Shown: one piece after another, positions 44,594-53,304 of the stretch
Numbering within the stretch: position 1 is the stretch's first letter
Layout: each line of letters starts with the position of its first letter
Assembly (NCBI GenBank): GCA_030378005.1
Contig: JAUCGF010000003.1
Span: forward strand, 5,144-58,682
Length of the DNA: 53,539 nucleotides
Source of the DNA: Desulfococcaceae bacterium HSG9
GTDB lineage: Bacteria; Desulfobacterota; Desulfobacteria; Desulfobacterales; JAUCGF01
Reading direction: 5' to 3'
Notes under the pieces: model-generated
Told to the model about the DNA's origin: nothing
Databases searched by the model: none
What the model saw: the letters and a program-made list of their open reading frames with translations, nothing else
Position numbers and translations under genes: made by a program

Positions 44594-45259
44594 TCAATCT
44601 TTTTTCTGATATTCTCTTAACCGACTGATCATTTTGATACCTTCGGAAACGGCGTTGCCGGCTGATTCGGCATATCCGTCTGCACCGAAAAGATTGGCCA
44701 CGTCTTTGGTCACCGGAGCGCCGCCGAGCATAATGGCGACATTCGGATTTTTATCTTTGATCATTTTGATAACTTTTTTCATTCCCAGCATGGTGGTGGT
44801 CATCATCGCGGACATGGCCACAACCTCGGAATCGGTTTTCATCTGTTCTTTGACAAAATTTTCCAGAGGCACGTCACGGCCAAGATCATGTACTTCCCAT
44901 CCGGCGACGTCGAACATCATTTTCACCAGATTTTTGCCGATGTCATGCACATCGCCTTGGATGCTGCCGATCACCACCTGCGCGTTGGATTCGCCCTCTT
45001 TTTTAGGGATATGCGGCCTTAAAATATCAAGCCCGCCATACAGCGCATCAGCGCACATCAGGACTTCGGGAACAAAATATTCTTGTTTGTCGTACAAATC
45101 GCCCACAATCTCCATGCCGGCCGCCAGACCGTCCATAACGCCTTCAAGGGCCTCATAGCCATCGTCCAGCCATTGCTGCGAAAGTTCTTTGACATCATCT
45201 TCTTCGTACTCAACCACGCCTTCTTTCAATTTTTCGATCAATTCTTCTTTTGAAGCCAT
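44594..45259 (-). CDS. Corrinoid (B12-binding) protein, MtbC/MtmC type
   Basis: A 221-aa methyl carrier. The N-terminal helical cap (about residues 1-90) is followed by the B12-binding Rossmann domain with the base-off lower-axial histidine motif QGDVHDIGKNLV, the MSAMMTTTM strand and the IMLGGAPVTKDVA segment near the C-terminus. It would shuttle a methyl group on cobalt between the UroD-type and MtrH-like methyltransferases encoded beside it. GGAG lies 8 nt before the ATG. Confidence 0.95.
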   Translation of the reverse strand: MASKEELIEKLKEGVVEYEEDDVKELSQQWLDDGYEALEGVMDGLAAGMEIVGDLYDKQEYFVPEVLMCADALYGGLDILRPHIPKKEGESNAQVVIGSIQGDVHDIGKNLVKMMFDVAGWEVHDLGRDVPLENFVKEQMKTDSEVVAMSAMMTTTMLGMKKVIKMIKDKNPNVAIMLGGAPVTKDVANLFGADGYAESAGNAVSEGIKMISRLREYQKKD

Positions 45260-45280
45260 TATTTTTCTCCTTATCGGGTT

Positions 45281-45317
45281 TCAGAAATCGGATTTTTCTA
45301 AAAAACCCGATTTCTGA
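45281..45317. repeat. Intergenic hairpin in methyl-transfer operon
   Basis: TCAGAAATCGG and CCGATTTCTGA are perfect 11-bp arms around a 15-nt loop that can pair further (ATTTTT with AAAAAC). It lies between the UroD-type and corrinoid protein genes and may tune their relative expression. Confidence 0.5.
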
Positions 45318-45333
45318 TTCATTCATTATTTTC

Positions 45334-46386
45334 TTACAAACGTCCCACTGCAGGACTTGGTTTTTTGCCATATTCATGGGTCGTATCGACACATGCTTTC
45401 ATATTTTCTTCGATAATCGCGGGCCACAGATCACAACCCGGCATCACCGCATCCATGCCGCCGTCAATCATGTCTTTGATATGATCCACCGCCTGTTGTT
45501 TGGTTGTTTTTTCGTCACAGGTCATTGTGTAAGTGTCCAAATTGCCCATAAACAAAACATCCGGACCCAAAATTTTGCGTCCTTTGCGGGCGTCGCATTT
45601 GATATCGACAGTCAAACCGTCCGCGCCGCATTCAGCCATCATCTCCAACAAAGGTTCGGTTTTGCCGCAGATGTGTAACAATTTAGGCGATTCCCACGCC
45701 GCGAGGATACGCGTCAGCCGCGGTTGGATAAACTGTTTAAATGTGCGAGGGCTTAACAGGTCGGCCGCCACACCGGGTTCACGCAAAGTGATATAATCAC
45801 ATCCGCAAGCCTGAAGATGCTTGCCGATATCGATGATCATGTCGGTCAACTTGTCCAGCACCTCTCCGACTTTTTTCTTTTGCTTGAAAACGCCTTTCAG
45901 CATCAAGTCCAGTTCCAAAATCTGGCCGGCCTGAGTGAACGGGCCCAACTGCCAGCAGCCGACAGGCAATTCCGGCGCGTTTTCCTTGATTATCTTGATC
46001 GCTTCCGGCAAGATAGGCAGACGTCCTTTTTCCATGATATTATCAGGCACCACCACTTCATCTAATGTTGACCAGATTTTATTGGGAATCGTGGGATAAA
46101 GGATGTCATCCGAATCCGCATACAGACTGATGGTGTTGCCCATGGCCTCGGATTCCATGGTCATATCGTAGGGAATCACCACACAGTCAAAATTCATCAG
46201 CCGGGCGGACCAAATCGCCGACCATGCCATGCGCTCGGCGGCGGTGTGCACCGAAGCGAAATTATAGCCGGATTTTTCAATACCCGGCATCACGACCATT
46301 CCCATTCCGCTGAAAAACGGCATGGTGTCAACAGGTTCTTTTTTCAGTAATCGCATTACCCGTTCTTTGGGTGTGAGCTGCGCCAT
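45334..46386 (-). CDS. UroD/MtaA-family corrinoid methyltransferase
   Basis: A 350-aa TIM-barrel protein related to uroporphyrinogen decarboxylase and to methylcobamide methyltransferases (MtaA, MtbA, CmuA). The zinc ligand set of the methyltransferases is intact: HICGKTEPLLEMM (His238, Cys240) and VMPGCDLWP (Cys318). AAGGAG precedes the ATG. It lies directly upstream of the corrinoid protein gene and downstream of the MtrH-like gene, so it probably moves a methyl group to or from that corrinoid protein. The methyl donor is not identifiable; methoxyaromatics, methylamines and methylthiols are all open. Confidence 0.9.
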   Translation of the reverse strand: MAQLTPKERVMRLLKKEPVDTMPFFSGMGMVVMPGIEKSGYNFASVHTAAERMAWSAIWSARLMNFDCVVIPYDMTMESEAMGNTISLYADSDDILYPTIPNKIWSTLDEVVVPDNIMEKGRLPILPEAIKIIKENAPELPVGCWQLGPFTQAGQILELDLMLKGVFKQKKKVGEVLDKLTDMIIDIGKHLQACGCDYITLREPGVAADLLSPRTFKQFIQPRLTRILAAWESPKLLHICGKTEPLLEMMAECGADGLTVDIKCDARKGRKILGPDVLFMGNLDTYTMTCDEKTTKQQAVDHIKDMIDGGMDAVMPGCDLWPAIIEENMKACVDTTHEYGKKPSPAVGRL

Positions 46387-46442
46387 TTCATAAACTCCTT
46401 TTATTCTTCGTAATTATTATTTTTAACAGCATCCTGTCAGGG

Positions 46443-47393
46443 CTACATCGCCTTGATTTGTTCCACAAAATCCGGAAACAGTTTGAACAGAGGGTGATTC
46501 GGATCTTTGGGAAGCTGTTTGGTTTCGGCAAATACGGCGGTTGCCAAAAATGCCTCGGCTTGCGCCACAGCCGGTAAAATTCGTGCCGCGCCGGCCATCG
46601 GCCCTGAAAAAATCATGTCATGATAATAGAAAGCGGAAAGCGCTTCCAAAGCCGCATCCGTGGAGGCCCATCCCTTAAAATCCCACATATCTTTAAAGCG
46701 TTTCAGGTCCATGTAGGAACCGTTGCTCGGTGCGCTGGCTGTGGGAAAACCCCATTTTTCTTTGATCATTTTGTTGGCAACCCCGCAAAAAGCGGTGGCC
46801 GGGCCGTTCATCACCGAGGTGTCCACAAAAACACTTTCAAATTCCGCTCCGACTTTTTCAATGGCGTCAAGAAGCTTCTGAGTGCCGGTGATACGTCCGG
46901 AAGGCATCTGATCTTCCTGATCAAAGGCCACCAAAAGCACATGTTTGACACCGATTTGGGCGATTTCACGGATTTCGGTTTCCAAATCCTGTTCCCAAAC
47001 GGTCAGACTGTTATAAAACATGCGGTCTAACAAACCTTTTTCGGCGCAGTAGGCCGCACCTGCCAATTTGGGTTTCATCACCCAGGCATCAATACAAAAG
47101 GGCATGTCACTTTCTGACGTGACAAAATCGATAAAAAGCTCGAACTCTTTGCCCGTATTGGCCACGATATCCGCCATCCCCGGAACACCGGTTTCCTGTG
47201 ACAGGCGAGTTTGAGTCGCCAACAACTCTTTGGCCCGTTTTTCGTCAAATCCCTCTTTACGTTTCCCTGTAAAGACCCTGTCGCCTTTCTGGAAAATGGA
47301 ACTGACGCACACACACGGGTATTCTCCGGGCTGGCCGCCGAATTTGACACCTCCCACTGCACACACTTTTTGCTCGGTACTCAATTGAAACAT
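46443..47393 (-). CDS. MtrH-like tetrahydropterin methyltransferase
   Basis: A 316-aa protein of the MtrH family (tetrahydromethanopterin S-methyltransferase subunit H). Recognisable segments are GGVKFGGQPGEYPCVCVSSIF split in two, the GVPGMADIVANTG region and FVDTSVMNGPATAFCGVANKM, ending in a barrel strand with GPMAGAARILPAVAQAEAFL. In bacteria such proteins move methyl groups between a corrinoid protein and tetrahydrofolate. It is the first gene of the unit, with a strong AGGAGGAA before the ATG. Confidence 0.9.
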   Translation of the reverse strand: MFQLSTEQKVCAVGGVKFGGQPGEYPCVCVSSIFQKGDRVFTGKRKEGFDEKRAKELLATQTRLSQETGVPGMADIVANTGKEFELFIDFVTSESDMPFCIDAWVMKPKLAGAAYCAEKGLLDRMFYNSLTVWEQDLETEIREIAQIGVKHVLLVAFDQEDQMPSGRITGTQKLLDAIEKVGAEFESVFVDTSVMNGPATAFCGVANKMIKEKWGFPTASAPSNGSYMDLKRFKDMWDFKGWASTDAALEALSAFYYHDMIFSGPMAGAARILPAVAQAEAFLATAVFAETKQLPKDPNHPLFKLFPDFVEQIKAM

Positions 47394-47690
47394 AATTTCC
47401 TCCTGTTTGAAAAAACTGAATCACGCCTTACGCCGGTATATTTTATGGGACGTTTCAATATATCAATTATTTTCATTTGAACATAGTCCAAAGGTTGATT
47501 TTTTTGATAAATACAGATGATTTTTAAAAATACCGCCTGCTTTAATCTGGGAAGATTACGGTACGTGTGGCAATCAGCTTTTGTGTATGCACCTCTGTGA
47601 AAACCGGCCTTGTAAAAAATCTGCCGGAATAAAAACACCGGAAAATTTTTGTCCAAGTATTTACGATGGGAAATTGTTCAGTCGGCAGAT
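47394..47690 (-). other. Leader region of the methyl-transfer operon
   Basis: About 300 bp between the permease stop and the MtrH-like gene. It contains the terminator-like hairpin at 47531-47563 and upstream GC-rich blocks able to pair (GCCGG and CCGGC near 47605-47640). No match to a cobalamin riboswitch was recognised by eye. The region may hold a regulatory leader or just the end of the permease transcript. Confidence 0.35.
47531..47563 (-). terminator. Terminator-like hairpin upstream of MtrH-like gene
   Basis: On the minus strand TACCG and CGGTA enclose an inner TAATCT-TCCC-AGATTA hairpin, with a 7-nt bulge on the 3' side, and TTTTT follows at once. It could end the permease transcript or attenuate the operon. 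Confidence 0.5.
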
Positions 47691-48635
47691 TCAGGATAAA
47701 CGGAGGCGTGGATCAATAACAGCATAAACGATATCCACCAAAAAATTGACGATTACCACGGCAGCGGCCATAAAAAGAACAATATCCCGCACCACCGGCA
47801 AGTCGCGCTGCCCGATGGCCTGGAAAACCAGCCGCCCCAATCCGGGAAGATAAAACACATTTTCAATAATAATGGCACCGGCAATAAGCTGCCCTAGTTG
47901 CAATCCTAAAATGGTTAAAATAGGAATCAGCGCATTTCGCAGGGCATGGCCGTAAATGACTTTTTTTTCGCTGACACCTTTGGCGCGGGCAGTGCGGATA
48001 TAATCTTCCTGAAGCACTTCCAACATTGACGTGCGTGTCAAGCGTGTCAAAATTGACGCTCGGATCAGTCCTAACGCACAAGCCGGGAGAATCAGCGCTT
48101 TTAATGAACCCATAAAATCCACGGACCAGCCTGGAAATCCACCGGCCGCGAACCATCCGAACTGCACGGCAAACAGTAAAATGAACAAAAGGCCCAACCA
48201 AAATTCAGGAATCGCCAGCCCTATTTGGGCACCGAACATAATAATCAGATCGCCCGGTCTGTTTTGGCGACAGGCGGCATTGATTCCCGCAGGCAAGGCG
48301 ATAATCAAACTAACGATAATCGCCATCAGCGCCAAAGGAGCTGTTACTGTCAAACGGGATAGGATTAGCTGATGCACCGGTATATCGTAATTGATTGAGA
48401 TACTGCCCTGGCCGCTCAACGTGTGATAAATCCATTCACTATACTGGACAACGAACGGGCGATCAATCCCTAATTGGGCGCGCAGATTGGCCAGCGTTTC
48501 GGGAGTCGCGTTAATTCCCAGAATTATTTGAGCCGGATCACCGGGCAGGATGTATAAGACTGAAAAAATAATGATTGAAACCAGAAACAGCAGCAGGAAC
48601 AGTGTTAGCAATTTTTTAAATAAATATAGAAGCAT
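47691..48635 (-). CDS. Peptide/nickel ABC transporter permease, DppB type
   Basis: A 314-aa six-helix permease. N-terminal SIIIFSVLYILPGDPAQIILG is the DppB/OppB signature, and the coupling-helix EAA motif reads YIRTARAKGVSEKKVIYGHALRNALIPI in two blocks, ending FVYAVIDPRLRLS-like. Normally dppB is followed by dppC, dppD, dppF and a binding protein. None of these is present on either side here, so it is an orphan or the relic of a split operon. Only a weak GGA precedes the ATG. Confidence 0.9.
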   Translation of the reverse strand: MLLYLFKKLLTLFLLLFLVSIIIFSVLYILPGDPAQIILGINATPETLANLRAQLGIDRPFVVQYSEWIYHTLSGQGSISINYDIPVHQLILSRLTVTAPLALMAIIVSLIIALPAGINAACRQNRPGDLIIMFGAQIGLAIPEFWLGLLFILLFAVQFGWFAAGGFPGWSVDFMGSLKALILPACALGLIRASILTRLTRTSMLEVLQEDYIRTARAKGVSEKKVIYGHALRNALIPILTILGLQLGQLIAGAIIIENVFYLPGLGRLVFQAIGQRDLPVVRDIVLFMAAAVVIVNFLVDIVYAVIDPRLRLS

Positions 48636-48647
48636 TTTTCCAATTGA

Positions 48648-48718
48648 AGTGCCAAACTTACAGTTTGGCAGTTTTCAGCACAATCGTTGATCAAATGCCG
48701 AACTGTAAGTTTGGCACT
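48648..48718. repeat. Long inverted repeat upstream of the DppB-type gene
   Basis: Two 23-bp arms (AGTGCCAAACTTACAGTTTGG at the left, its complement at 48696-48718) with one mismatch and a 25-nt loop. The left arm is itself partly palindromic. It lies 13 bp before the permease start and resembles a REP-type element or terminator. Confidence 0.6.
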
Positions 48719-48866
48719 CCGCATCAGGATCAAAATCATACCCACAAGGTAACTTGGAAAGGCATTTATTTCTGATTTTAGGATTTTGTTTCAGCATACT
48801 TCATCGTCCTGTAATCCATCATAATTCGTTAATTCTATAAATTTTAATTCAGACGATGATTGGAAA

Positions 48867-50318
48867 TTATAAATAAGGTGCAAACAATCGAAAAAATGAA
48901 TTTCTTAATTTAACGATAAACGGGCGCGAGTATAACCATTCCAAGGTGATTGGTCGGCAATTCAGTTTGACCGATTCAAAATGCGCGACCAGATCAGTAT
49001 TTAAGGAATGGCTATATACTTCAAGATTGAACTCAAAATTGAGGCGTAAGCTGCGTGTGTCAAGATTGGCGGATCCGATATACGCGCAAAAATCATCTAT
49101 CAGCATAATTTTGCTGTGGAAAAAGGTGCCGACATGATAAAACAGACGGACGCCATATTCTGCCAAGCCGGACAGCATTGACTCACTGGCCCATTTGACC
49201 TGCATCCAGTTATTCTTCAATGGTAAAATAACTTCCACCGTAACACCGCGCAATGACGCCGCAATCAAGGCTGCACGCAGATCAGGACTTAAAATGAAAT
49301 AAGGCGTCATAATCCGAATATTGCTTTTAGCGCCATTTACAGCGGCGTACAGCATCCATTGCAAATTGGTGTGTTTCATATTGGGGCCGGCGGCTACTCC
49401 CCGGCATAGGGCTTGACCTTTGGCCGCATTGTCGTAATAAATCACTTTACGCTCTTTGTCGCGGGTGGAAAAATACCAGTCCCTTAAAAAAACATCCTGA
49501 ATCTGACCGACAACAGGTCCCTCCACTGAAAAATGAATATCGTGAATTTCTGGCGGTTTGTTAACCGTGGCAAAGTTTTTATCACTGATATTCATTCCGC
49601 CTGTAAAAGCGATTTCGCCATCAGCCACCAGAATTTTATGGTGGTTACGCAAGTTAAAGTGTAATGTATAATACCAGCTTCGGAAAGGCGGCAGGAAGAG
49701 TGCGACAGGCACTCCCATTTTTTTCAATTTGCGGTGAGCCGTGGGTAAAGAGTAAAGCCCGCCAACACCGTCGATAAGAACCTTAACCTCCACCCCCCGG
49801 CGATGGGCCTCGTGCAATGAGTGAATAAAGGTTTCTCCGATTCCCTTACGACTAAATATAAAGGTCGAAAGATAGACGGATTGCTTGGCCCGGTCGATAG
49901 CTTCCAGCATACGCGGATAAGCGCTGGTACCATCATATAACGGCTGAACATGGCATCCGTCTAACAGAGGGTTATCACATACCCGATTGGATGTGTTGAC
50001 CAAAGCATGAAATGTTTTTTCATCAAATACTTCATAAACAGCTTTGACAAATACGGATTTGTTTGCCTCCACTTTGGTATTGTCCGGATTCCAACGTCCC
50101 CGGGTTTCCCAATCTCTGGCGAGCATGGTTATCCGGTTGATACCAAACAGCAAATACAAAATAACGCCCACCATGGGAATACCGATGCACACCGCCACCC
50201 AACCGAGCGCTGTGGCGGATTCTTCTTTGGTCATCAACGCATGCACGGATGCGAAAATACCGCTGATTAAAACGAGCAGCGCGGTGACCATGTCAAAATA
50301 TTCCCAGAAAGTGATCAT
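48867..50318 (-). CDS. cls: Cardiolipin synthase, phospholipase D family
   Basis: Joins two phosphatidylglycerols, or exchanges headgroups, to form cardiolipin at the membrane. The protein is 483 aa, with two N-terminal membrane helices (LVLISGIFASVHAL, WVAVCIGIPMVGVILYLLFG) and two HKD motifs: HHKILVADGEIAFTGGMN and FHSKIMLIDDFCAYIGSANLD. An RSWYYTLHFNLRN segment lies between. I start it at the ATG at 50318, which overlaps the stop of the upstream methyltransferase gene (TAATG), so translation is coupled. Confidence 0.95.
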   Translation of the reverse strand: MITFWEYFDMVTALLVLISGIFASVHALMTKEESATALGWVAVCIGIPMVGVILYLLFGINRITMLARDWETRGRWNPDNTKVEANKSVFVKAVYEVFDEKTFHALVNTSNRVCDNPLLDGCHVQPLYDGTSAYPRMLEAIDRAKQSVYLSTFIFSRKGIGETFIHSLHEAHRRGVEVKVLIDGVGGLYSLPTAHRKLKKMGVPVALFLPPFRSWYYTLHFNLRNHHKILVADGEIAFTGGMNISDKNFATVNKPPEIHDIHFSVEGPVVGQIQDVFLRDWYFSTRDKERKVIYYDNAAKGQALCRGVAAGPNMKHTNLQWMLYAAVNGAKSNIRIMTPYFILSPDLRAALIAASLRGVTVEVILPLKNNWMQVKWASESMLSGLAEYGVRLFYHVGTFFHSKIMLIDDFCAYIGSANLDTRSLRLNFEFNLEVYSHSLNTDLVAHFESVKLNCRPITLEWLYSRPFIVKLRNSFFRLFAPYL

Positions 50319-51394
50319 TACCAAGCAAATCTCGAAATGTCAGAAAGGTTATCGGGATTCTCCGAATAGGTTGCTTTGAGCGTGTTTTTATCTGCCTTCA
50401 AAGCGACAGTTAATTTGTTAAGAAGGAGTTCCTTTTCCTGGCGGGCGACAACAGGAAAACGATAGTGGATATTACTGTATTTCCAATGGCCTTTTGGTGC
50501 GCAGCCTTTAATAAATATGATATGGTCAGATATTCGCTTGTTGATACGTGCATTGGCATAGGAAACGATCCTGTCTGTTCCTGAAAAGATCGGCTTTGCG
50601 AGTTCTTTATCCAGTTCATAGCTGACAGAGTTGCGGCAAGCGGCCATGGCGGCATAAAGCGTCGTTCCGATTCCGGCAAAGGGATCTGCAACCATATCCT
50701 TTTTGACAGAAAACATGTTTATTAAGCGAAAAGGAATTTCAAAGGGAAAAGCGGCGCTTCGGTTTCTTGAGATGTTGTCTGACAAATTCTGAGAAACTCC
50801 TTTTACATCTGTCCATAAATCCGAAAACCAGCTATTGCGTTCTTCCCAGAATAACGCACTTTGACGGCGGTTTATTTTGGCATCATCATTCTCAAATCGC
50901 CTTTTCGGGCCTTTACGAAATATGAGAATATATTCATGTTCTAACGTAACATAAGCACTTGGCGGAAGCATTCCCGAACCCATAAATTTATTTGGCGCGT
51001 TGGTCTGTTTGTGCCATAAAATCGCTGGCAAAGCTGTGAAACCGATATTCAGCATTGAGGTTATAATTCTGGAATGATTCGGATATAATGCAAAATTGCC
51101 GTTCAATGTTCGAGTAGCATCCCCGATATTGATGCATACCATCCCACCAGGTTTTAATATCCGCTGAACTTCGTTCCAAACCGGATCAAGCTGTTGATGC
51201 ATCAGTTCAAAACTTAAGAGGCCATTGTGTGCCTTCAGCGCGTTGCCGATTTCCGGGTTCAGGTTGCAAAACAGGTCATCCCATAAGGCAATCATCGGGT
51301 AAGGCGGCGATGTGACCACCAGATTGATGCTCTCTTCATCAATCTCGGCCATATTATTTGAATTTTTAAAAATAATGCGATGCGTTGTTTGCAT
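50318..51394 (-). CDS. DNA methyltransferase, N4-cytosine/N6-adenine type
   Basis: A 358-aa SAM-dependent modification enzyme of the beta-like order. The catalytic motif IV TSPPYPM comes first (about residue 28), then LKPGGMVCINIGDATR, a target-recognition region, and finally the SAM motif I DPFAGIGTTLYAAMAA. The TSPPY form is common in N4-cytosine enzymes but also occurs in some N6-adenine enzymes. No restriction endonuclease gene is adjacent, so it is an orphan methyltransferase. The start is uncertain; I use the ATG at 51394 (MQTTHRIIF). Confidence 0.88.
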   Translation of the reverse strand: MQTTHRIIFKNSNNMAEIDEESINLVVTSPPYPMIALWDDLFCNLNPEIGNALKAHNGLLSFELMHQQLDPVWNEVQRILKPGGMVCINIGDATRTLNGNFALYPNHSRIITSMLNIGFTALPAILWHKQTNAPNKFMGSGMLPPSAYVTLEHEYILIFRKGPKRRFENDDAKINRRQSALFWEERNSWFSDLWTDVKGVSQNLSDNISRNRSAAFPFEIPFRLINMFSVKKDMVADPFAGIGTTLYAAMAACRNSVSYELDKELAKPIFSGTDRIVSYANARINKRISDHIIFIKGCAPKGHWKYSNIHYRFPVVARQEKELLLNKLTVALKADKNTLKATYSENPDNLSDISRFAW

Positions 51395-51474
51395 ATATCT
51401 AAAGCTATTGAACATCGAACATTCAACGTCCAATAAAAAATCAAATGCCAAATATTCAACATTTGATTATTTGT

Positions 51475-53304
51475 TTAATGTTCGATCATCAAAAGGTATT
51501 CTGTTTCGGAAATAATTGCAACGTCCGCCTTTTCCGCTTTGGCTATTTTGGCAGCACCTACTTTGGCGCCACAAACCAGCATATCGGTTTTACCACTCAC
51601 CGCTTTCTGGACAGTGGCTCCCAGTTTACGCGCCTGGGCTTGCATCTCTTTACGATTGCCATGCGCCATCTTGCCGGTAAATACAATTTTTTTACCGGTT
51701 ATTGCGCTTTGAACCGGGGAGTCAGACACGGTCTGCGGCGTTCTTTCAAGATTAAAATTAAGCTTTAACATATATTGAAATGTTTCTTTGACAGCCGCAA
51801 TTCCGTTGGCCACTGATTGGCTGGTAATCGTCCCGAAACCATAAATCTTTTCGATTTCCGCTGCTTTCGTTTTAACAATATCTTCAAGACGGATATGGGC
51901 TAATAATTTGCGGCTATCGCCCCTTCCCAAGTCAGGAATGCCGAAAGCTGCCAGAAAGCGCCAGTCTTCCACCTGTTTCGTTCGGCTGATTTGAAGGGCT
52001 TGAGCCAGATTGCGCGATTGTACCGGACCAAATTCGATTTCTGCAAAATCCGCTTCGGTCATGGCGTAAATTTTCTCAAGACTCTCATAACCGGAAGCGA
52101 CCATTTTTTGAATCGTTTTAATCCCAAACCAGTCGGCATTTCCCAGCGTTTTAAACCAATGATTGATACGCTGCTCTGTCTGCGCCTGACAATGTGGGTT
52201 GACGCATTTAAGAAAATCATTTTGCCATTGTAAAGATGCTTGGCAAACCGGGCATTTTTCCGGCAATTCTGTCTGGACGGCAGGTTGAATCACTTTTTCC
52301 AATTTGGGAATGACTTCACCGCTGCGGCTGATTTCAATTTCAGCACCGCTGCCGATCTGTTTTTCCCGAATCATCCCGGCATGATGGGCCGTCACTCTCT
52401 TAATCGTAGCACCGGACAGGGAAATAGGGGTGATTTCCAAAACAGGCGTTACATTTCCGGTTCGGCCAACCTGCCATGAGACCGCTTCAACCACTGTCAT
52501 TGCTGTTGCCCCCCGCTTTTTTATTGCAATTTGCCAGCGATAATGATGGCTTGTGGCTCCCATGAACTGCTTGATGTCTGGATCCGTGACTTCCGCCACC
52601 ATACCATCAATGGGATAATCGGTCTCGGCGGTCAGTTCAGCGGTAATTGTTTCCATATTTTTAATCAGCTCGTCGCCATCACATGTCCGATTGGGCAACT
52701 GTGTGTAAGGCACAAAATGCACGGCCTGATCTTTAAGTGCCAGTTTTGCCAGATCATTCAGCGTGTCGGAAGCGATAATACCGACAACCATGTTGCGGGG
52801 ATGTTCAAAATGTTCGGCAAGATGGATATTGAAATAAGATTGCAAGATCACAATTTCACCCAGCCCCAACCCCCTGCCACCGAAGGGAAGCACTCCTTTT
52901 TCAAAGGCACTGCTGATTTCATACCCTGTAAGGCCATTGCCGCGGGTGGCAAAGATCACACCGTCATCTCTTCCGGCCAGTCCATCCAGTTTGGGCATCA
53001 CTTTAAAATGAACCGGTTGCACGCCGATTTCCTCCGCCGCTTTGGTCACGCGGTTGACATACCGCACCAAATCATCGGATGTGTAGGCTTTTTCGGTTGA
53101 AAGCATGGGAGTGGGATGGCGCACCTCTTTTTTGACGGAAAGCAACTCCGGTTCAACCGCTTGCAAAAACGGATGGTCCGGTTGAAGTTGTCTAAGTTCT
53201 TCTGTCAGCGTATCATAGGCTGCATCGCTTACCAACGGTGATCCGCTACGGTAAGCGGCATTATACTGTTGTAATTTTTCTACAATGTCTTTGATTTTTT
53301 TCAT
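51475..53304 (-). CDS. ligA: NAD-dependent DNA ligase, divergent
   Basis: 609 aa with the full LigA domain order. It begins with the Ia NMN domain (LVSDAAYDTL) and the adenylation domain with nucleophile MPKLDGLA (Lys105). Then come the OB domain (VGRTGNVTPVLEITPISLSGA in two blocks), the zinc finger (CPVC, CVNPHC), HhH repeats and the C-terminal BRCT domain. Two usually invariant residues differ: the Glu two before the nucleophile is Met103, and the motif IV Lys is Glu238 (DGMVAEV instead of DGVVVKV). It is about 60 residues shorter than standard LigA. It is probably still a ligase, but perhaps a paralogue with altered NAD handling. Confidence 0.9.
   Translation of the reverse strand: MKKIKDIVEKLQQYNAAYRSGSPLVSDAAYDTLTEELRQLQPDHPFLQAVEPELLSVKKEVRHPTPMLSTEKAYTSDDLVRYVNRVTKAAEEIGVQPVHFKVMPKLDGLAGRDDGVIFATRGNGLTGYEISSAFEKGVLPFGGRGLGLGEIVILQSYFNIHLAEHFEHPRNMVVGIIASDTLNDLAKLALKDQAVHFVPYTQLPNRTCDGDELIKNMETITAELTAETDYPIDGMVAEVTDPDIKQFMGATSHHYRWQIAIKKRGATAMTVVEAVSWQVGRTGNVTPVLEITPISLSGATIKRVTAHHAGMIREKQIGSGAEIEISRSGEVIPKLEKVIQPAVQTELPEKCPVCQASLQWQNDFLKCVNPHCQAQTEQRINHWFKTLGNADWFGIKTIQKMVASGYESLEKIYAMTEADFAEIEFGPVQSRNLAQALQISRTKQVEDWRFLAAFGIPDLGRGDSRKLLAHIRLEDIVKTKAAEIEKIYGFGTITSQSVANGIAAVKETFQYMLKLNFNLERTPQTVSDSPVQSAITGKKIVFTGKMAHGNRKEMQAQARKLGATVQKAVSGKTDMLVCGAKVGAAKIAKAEKADVAIISETEYLLMIEH

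Noticed and set aside
47381..47656. 91-codon minus-strand frame upstream of the MtrH-like gene
   Set aside because: It overlaps the start of the MtrH-like gene, spans the terminator-like hairpin and has no recognisable domain or codon bias.
47394..47690. Cobalamin riboswitch upstream of the corrinoid genes
   Set aside because: No B12-box-like sequence or the conserved core could be recognised on the transcript strand. Only a terminator-like hairpin is supported.
51395..51474. Repeats of the type GAACATCGAACATT between ligA and the methyltransferase gene
   Set aside because: The stretch contains loosely repeated and inverted motifs, but the copies are too short and imperfect to define an element.
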